DNA of 8,379 nt from an uncultured Collinsella sp. (lineage in GTDB: Bacteria; Actinomycetota; Coriobacteriia; Coriobacteriales; Coriobacteriaceae), in contig CABUWR010000048.1 in the NCBI GenBank assembly GCA_902495265.1, forward strand, positions 1 through 8,379, read 5' to 3'. This document shows positions 7,873-8,379 of this stretch, in pieces. The notes below the pieces were generated by a model that did no database searches, had not been told where the DNA came from, and saw nothing but the letters and a program-made list of their open reading frames with translations. The number at the start of each line of letters is the position of its first letter. The stretch's first letter is position 1. The position numbers and the translations under genes are program-made.

Positions 7873-8007
7873 GTGTGCACAAAACGCGACCGGTGAGGCT
7901 GTTTAAATCAGGGCAGGGACGCTTGTAACAGAACGGAAACAATACTTTCACACAATAAAGTGGCTAAACTGCATAAACCGACAGAAATACGCATAATTTT
8001 GGATAAA

Positions 8008-8054
8008 TGGACAAAACAAAAGAAAAGTTGAAATAATCGCCACTTTTCTCAACT
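8008..8054 (+). promoter_or_regulatory. Promoter candidate with overlapping dyad for the LivK-like gene
   Basis: TGGACA (8008-8013) and AATAAT (8032-8037) each match five of six consensus bases, with an 18-base spacer, placing transcription start near 8044. Two inverted repeats overlap the -10 box: AGAAAAGT (8021-8028) with ACTTTTCT (8042-8049), and AGTTGA (8026-8031) with TCAACT (8049-8054). They share bases, so only one can form as a hairpin at a time; as DNA they could form an operator across the start site. Confidence 0.45.
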
Positions 8055-8076
8055 AAAGCGTCTACTATTTTGCGAA

Positions 8077-8122
8077 CGCCGAACACGGCGAAGGATGGCC
8101 TGTCGGGTTACCGAAACCCGAC
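8077..8122 (+). promoter_or_regulatory. Two leader hairpins upstream of the LivK-like gene
   Basis: CGCCG-AACA-CGGCG (8077-8090) is a 5-bp stem with a 4-base loop. GTCGGGTT (8102-8109) pairs with AACCCGAC (8115-8122) around a 5-base loop. Neither is followed by a T-run, so they are not terminators. Both lie in the predicted leader, the second ending eight bases before the ribosome site, so they may stabilise the message or affect translation. Confidence 0.45.
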
Positions 8123-8143
8123 GAGATTTGAGAGGAGAGCCGC

Positions 8144-8379
8144 ATGTCGAGCCTCACCGGTAAGTCATTGAACCCTGTTATGAATCGCAGGAGCGTTATC
8201 GCGAGCGCAGCAGGTCTGGGGGCGATGTCCATTCTAGCTGGCTGCTCCTCCAACGGCGGCGACAGCGGTTCCGCTTCGAGCGACGCTTCGTTTAAGATCG
8301 GCACCATCGGCCCGCTGACCGGCGCCAACGCGTCCTACGGCAAGTCCGTTACCCAGGGTGTCGAGCTTGGCTGCAAGGA
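8144..8379 (+). CDS. ABC-transporter substrate-binding lipoprotein, LivK-like (3' end cut by window edge)
   Basis: The first 78 codons of an extracytoplasmic binding protein, probably for branched-chain or other amino acids. Residues 13-33 form a signal peptide starting NRRSVIASAAG, ending in the lipobox L31-A32-G33 with Cys34 as the lipidated residue. A Ser/Gly-rich linker (35-49) follows, then FKIGTIGPLTGANASYG (50-66), the typical opening of the type I periplasmic-binding fold of the LivJ/LivK (Peripla_BP_6) family. The ATG at 8144 is chosen because AGAGGAG (8131-8137) precedes it by six bases; Met13 at 8180 has no ribosome site but would give a more usual signal-peptide length. The Arg-Arg pair before the hydrophobic core could route it through Tat rather than Sec. 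Permease and ATPase genes (livH/M/G/F) would be expected further right. Family likely, ligand unknown. Confidence 0.85.
   Translation, partial: MSSLTGKSLNPVMNRRSVIASAAGLGAMSILAGCSSNGGDSGSASSDASFKIGTIGPLTGANASYGKSVTQGVELGCK

Larger units (their letters stand above)
7873..8143 (+). other. Non-coding region ahead of the lipoprotein gene
   Basis: No coding frame is convincing here. From about 7925 to 8075 the DNA is markedly AT-rich against the GC-rich surroundings, as expected of a promoter zone. It contains the promoter candidate, overlapping dyads and two leader hairpins listed separately. I could not match it to a known riboswitch or T-box class. Confidence 0.6.
7889..8161. repeat. Perfect 12-bp inverted repeat pair enclosing the lipoprotein promoter
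   Basis: ACCGGTGAGGCT at 7889-7900 is the exact reverse complement of AGCCTCACCGGT at 8150-8161. Pairing stops sharply on both sides. The right arm lies within codons 3 to 6 of the lipoprotein gene. The pair encloses the promoter candidate, the leader and the start codon. Confidence 0.6.

Noticed and set aside
7957..8046. 8-bp inverted match AAAGTGGC / GCCACTTT in the non-coding region
   Set aside because: Eight bases at this distance are expected by chance, and the second arm overlaps dyads that are closer and longer.
8065..8328. An 87-codon minus-strand open frame at the right end
   Set aside because: It is antisense to the lipoprotein gene and its leader, with no ribosome site or recognisable motif.

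Overview
The window is GC-rich, compact bacterial DNA with strong C/G bias at third codon positions. It holds five genes, each with its own control signals. The large single-chain PurL, the GC content, the bile-acid-type short-chain dehydrogenase and the LivK-like lipoprotein together suggest a high-GC Gram-positive gut bacterium, most likely of the Coriobacteriia (Collinsella/Olsenella-like). This placement is inferred from protein style only; no marker gene such as rRNA is present.

Layout from left to right. Positions 1-3484, minus strand: purL, the FGAM synthase of purine synthesis, cut by the left window edge within its glutaminase domain. Positions 3485-3668: a divergent intergenic region. 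Positions 3669-5231, plus strand: a CPA2-type cation:proton antiporter whose own C-terminal tail replaces the usual RCK domain. Around 5268-5310: a strong hairpin with T-rich flanks on both sides, which can end both this gene and the convergent gene to its right. Positions 5353-6102, minus strand: a 249-residue short-chain dehydrogenase resembling BaiA, the bile-acid 3-alpha-hydroxysteroid dehydrogenase. Positions 6251-6293: the terminator of the next gene. Positions 6324-7667, minus strand: hom, homoserine dehydrogenase with an ACT domain. Positions 7668-8143: a 476-base non-coding region. Positions 8144-8379, plus strand: the first 78 codons of a LivK-type substrate-binding lipoprotein, cut by the right edge.

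The genes do not form one operon. Purine synthesis, ion exchange, a redox enzyme, the threonine/methionine branch of the aspartate pathway and amino-acid uptake are separated by terminators or divergent promoters. This looks like ordinary core chromosome: I see no insertion sequence, CRISPR array, tRNA, phage gene or toxin-antitoxin pair. The least explained stretch is 7668-8143. It holds a 47-codon open frame without a start codon, an AT-rich promoter patch with overlapping dyads, two leader hairpins, and a perfect 12-bp inverted repeat that encloses the promoter and reaches into the lipoprotein gene. No obviously new multi-gene system is visible.
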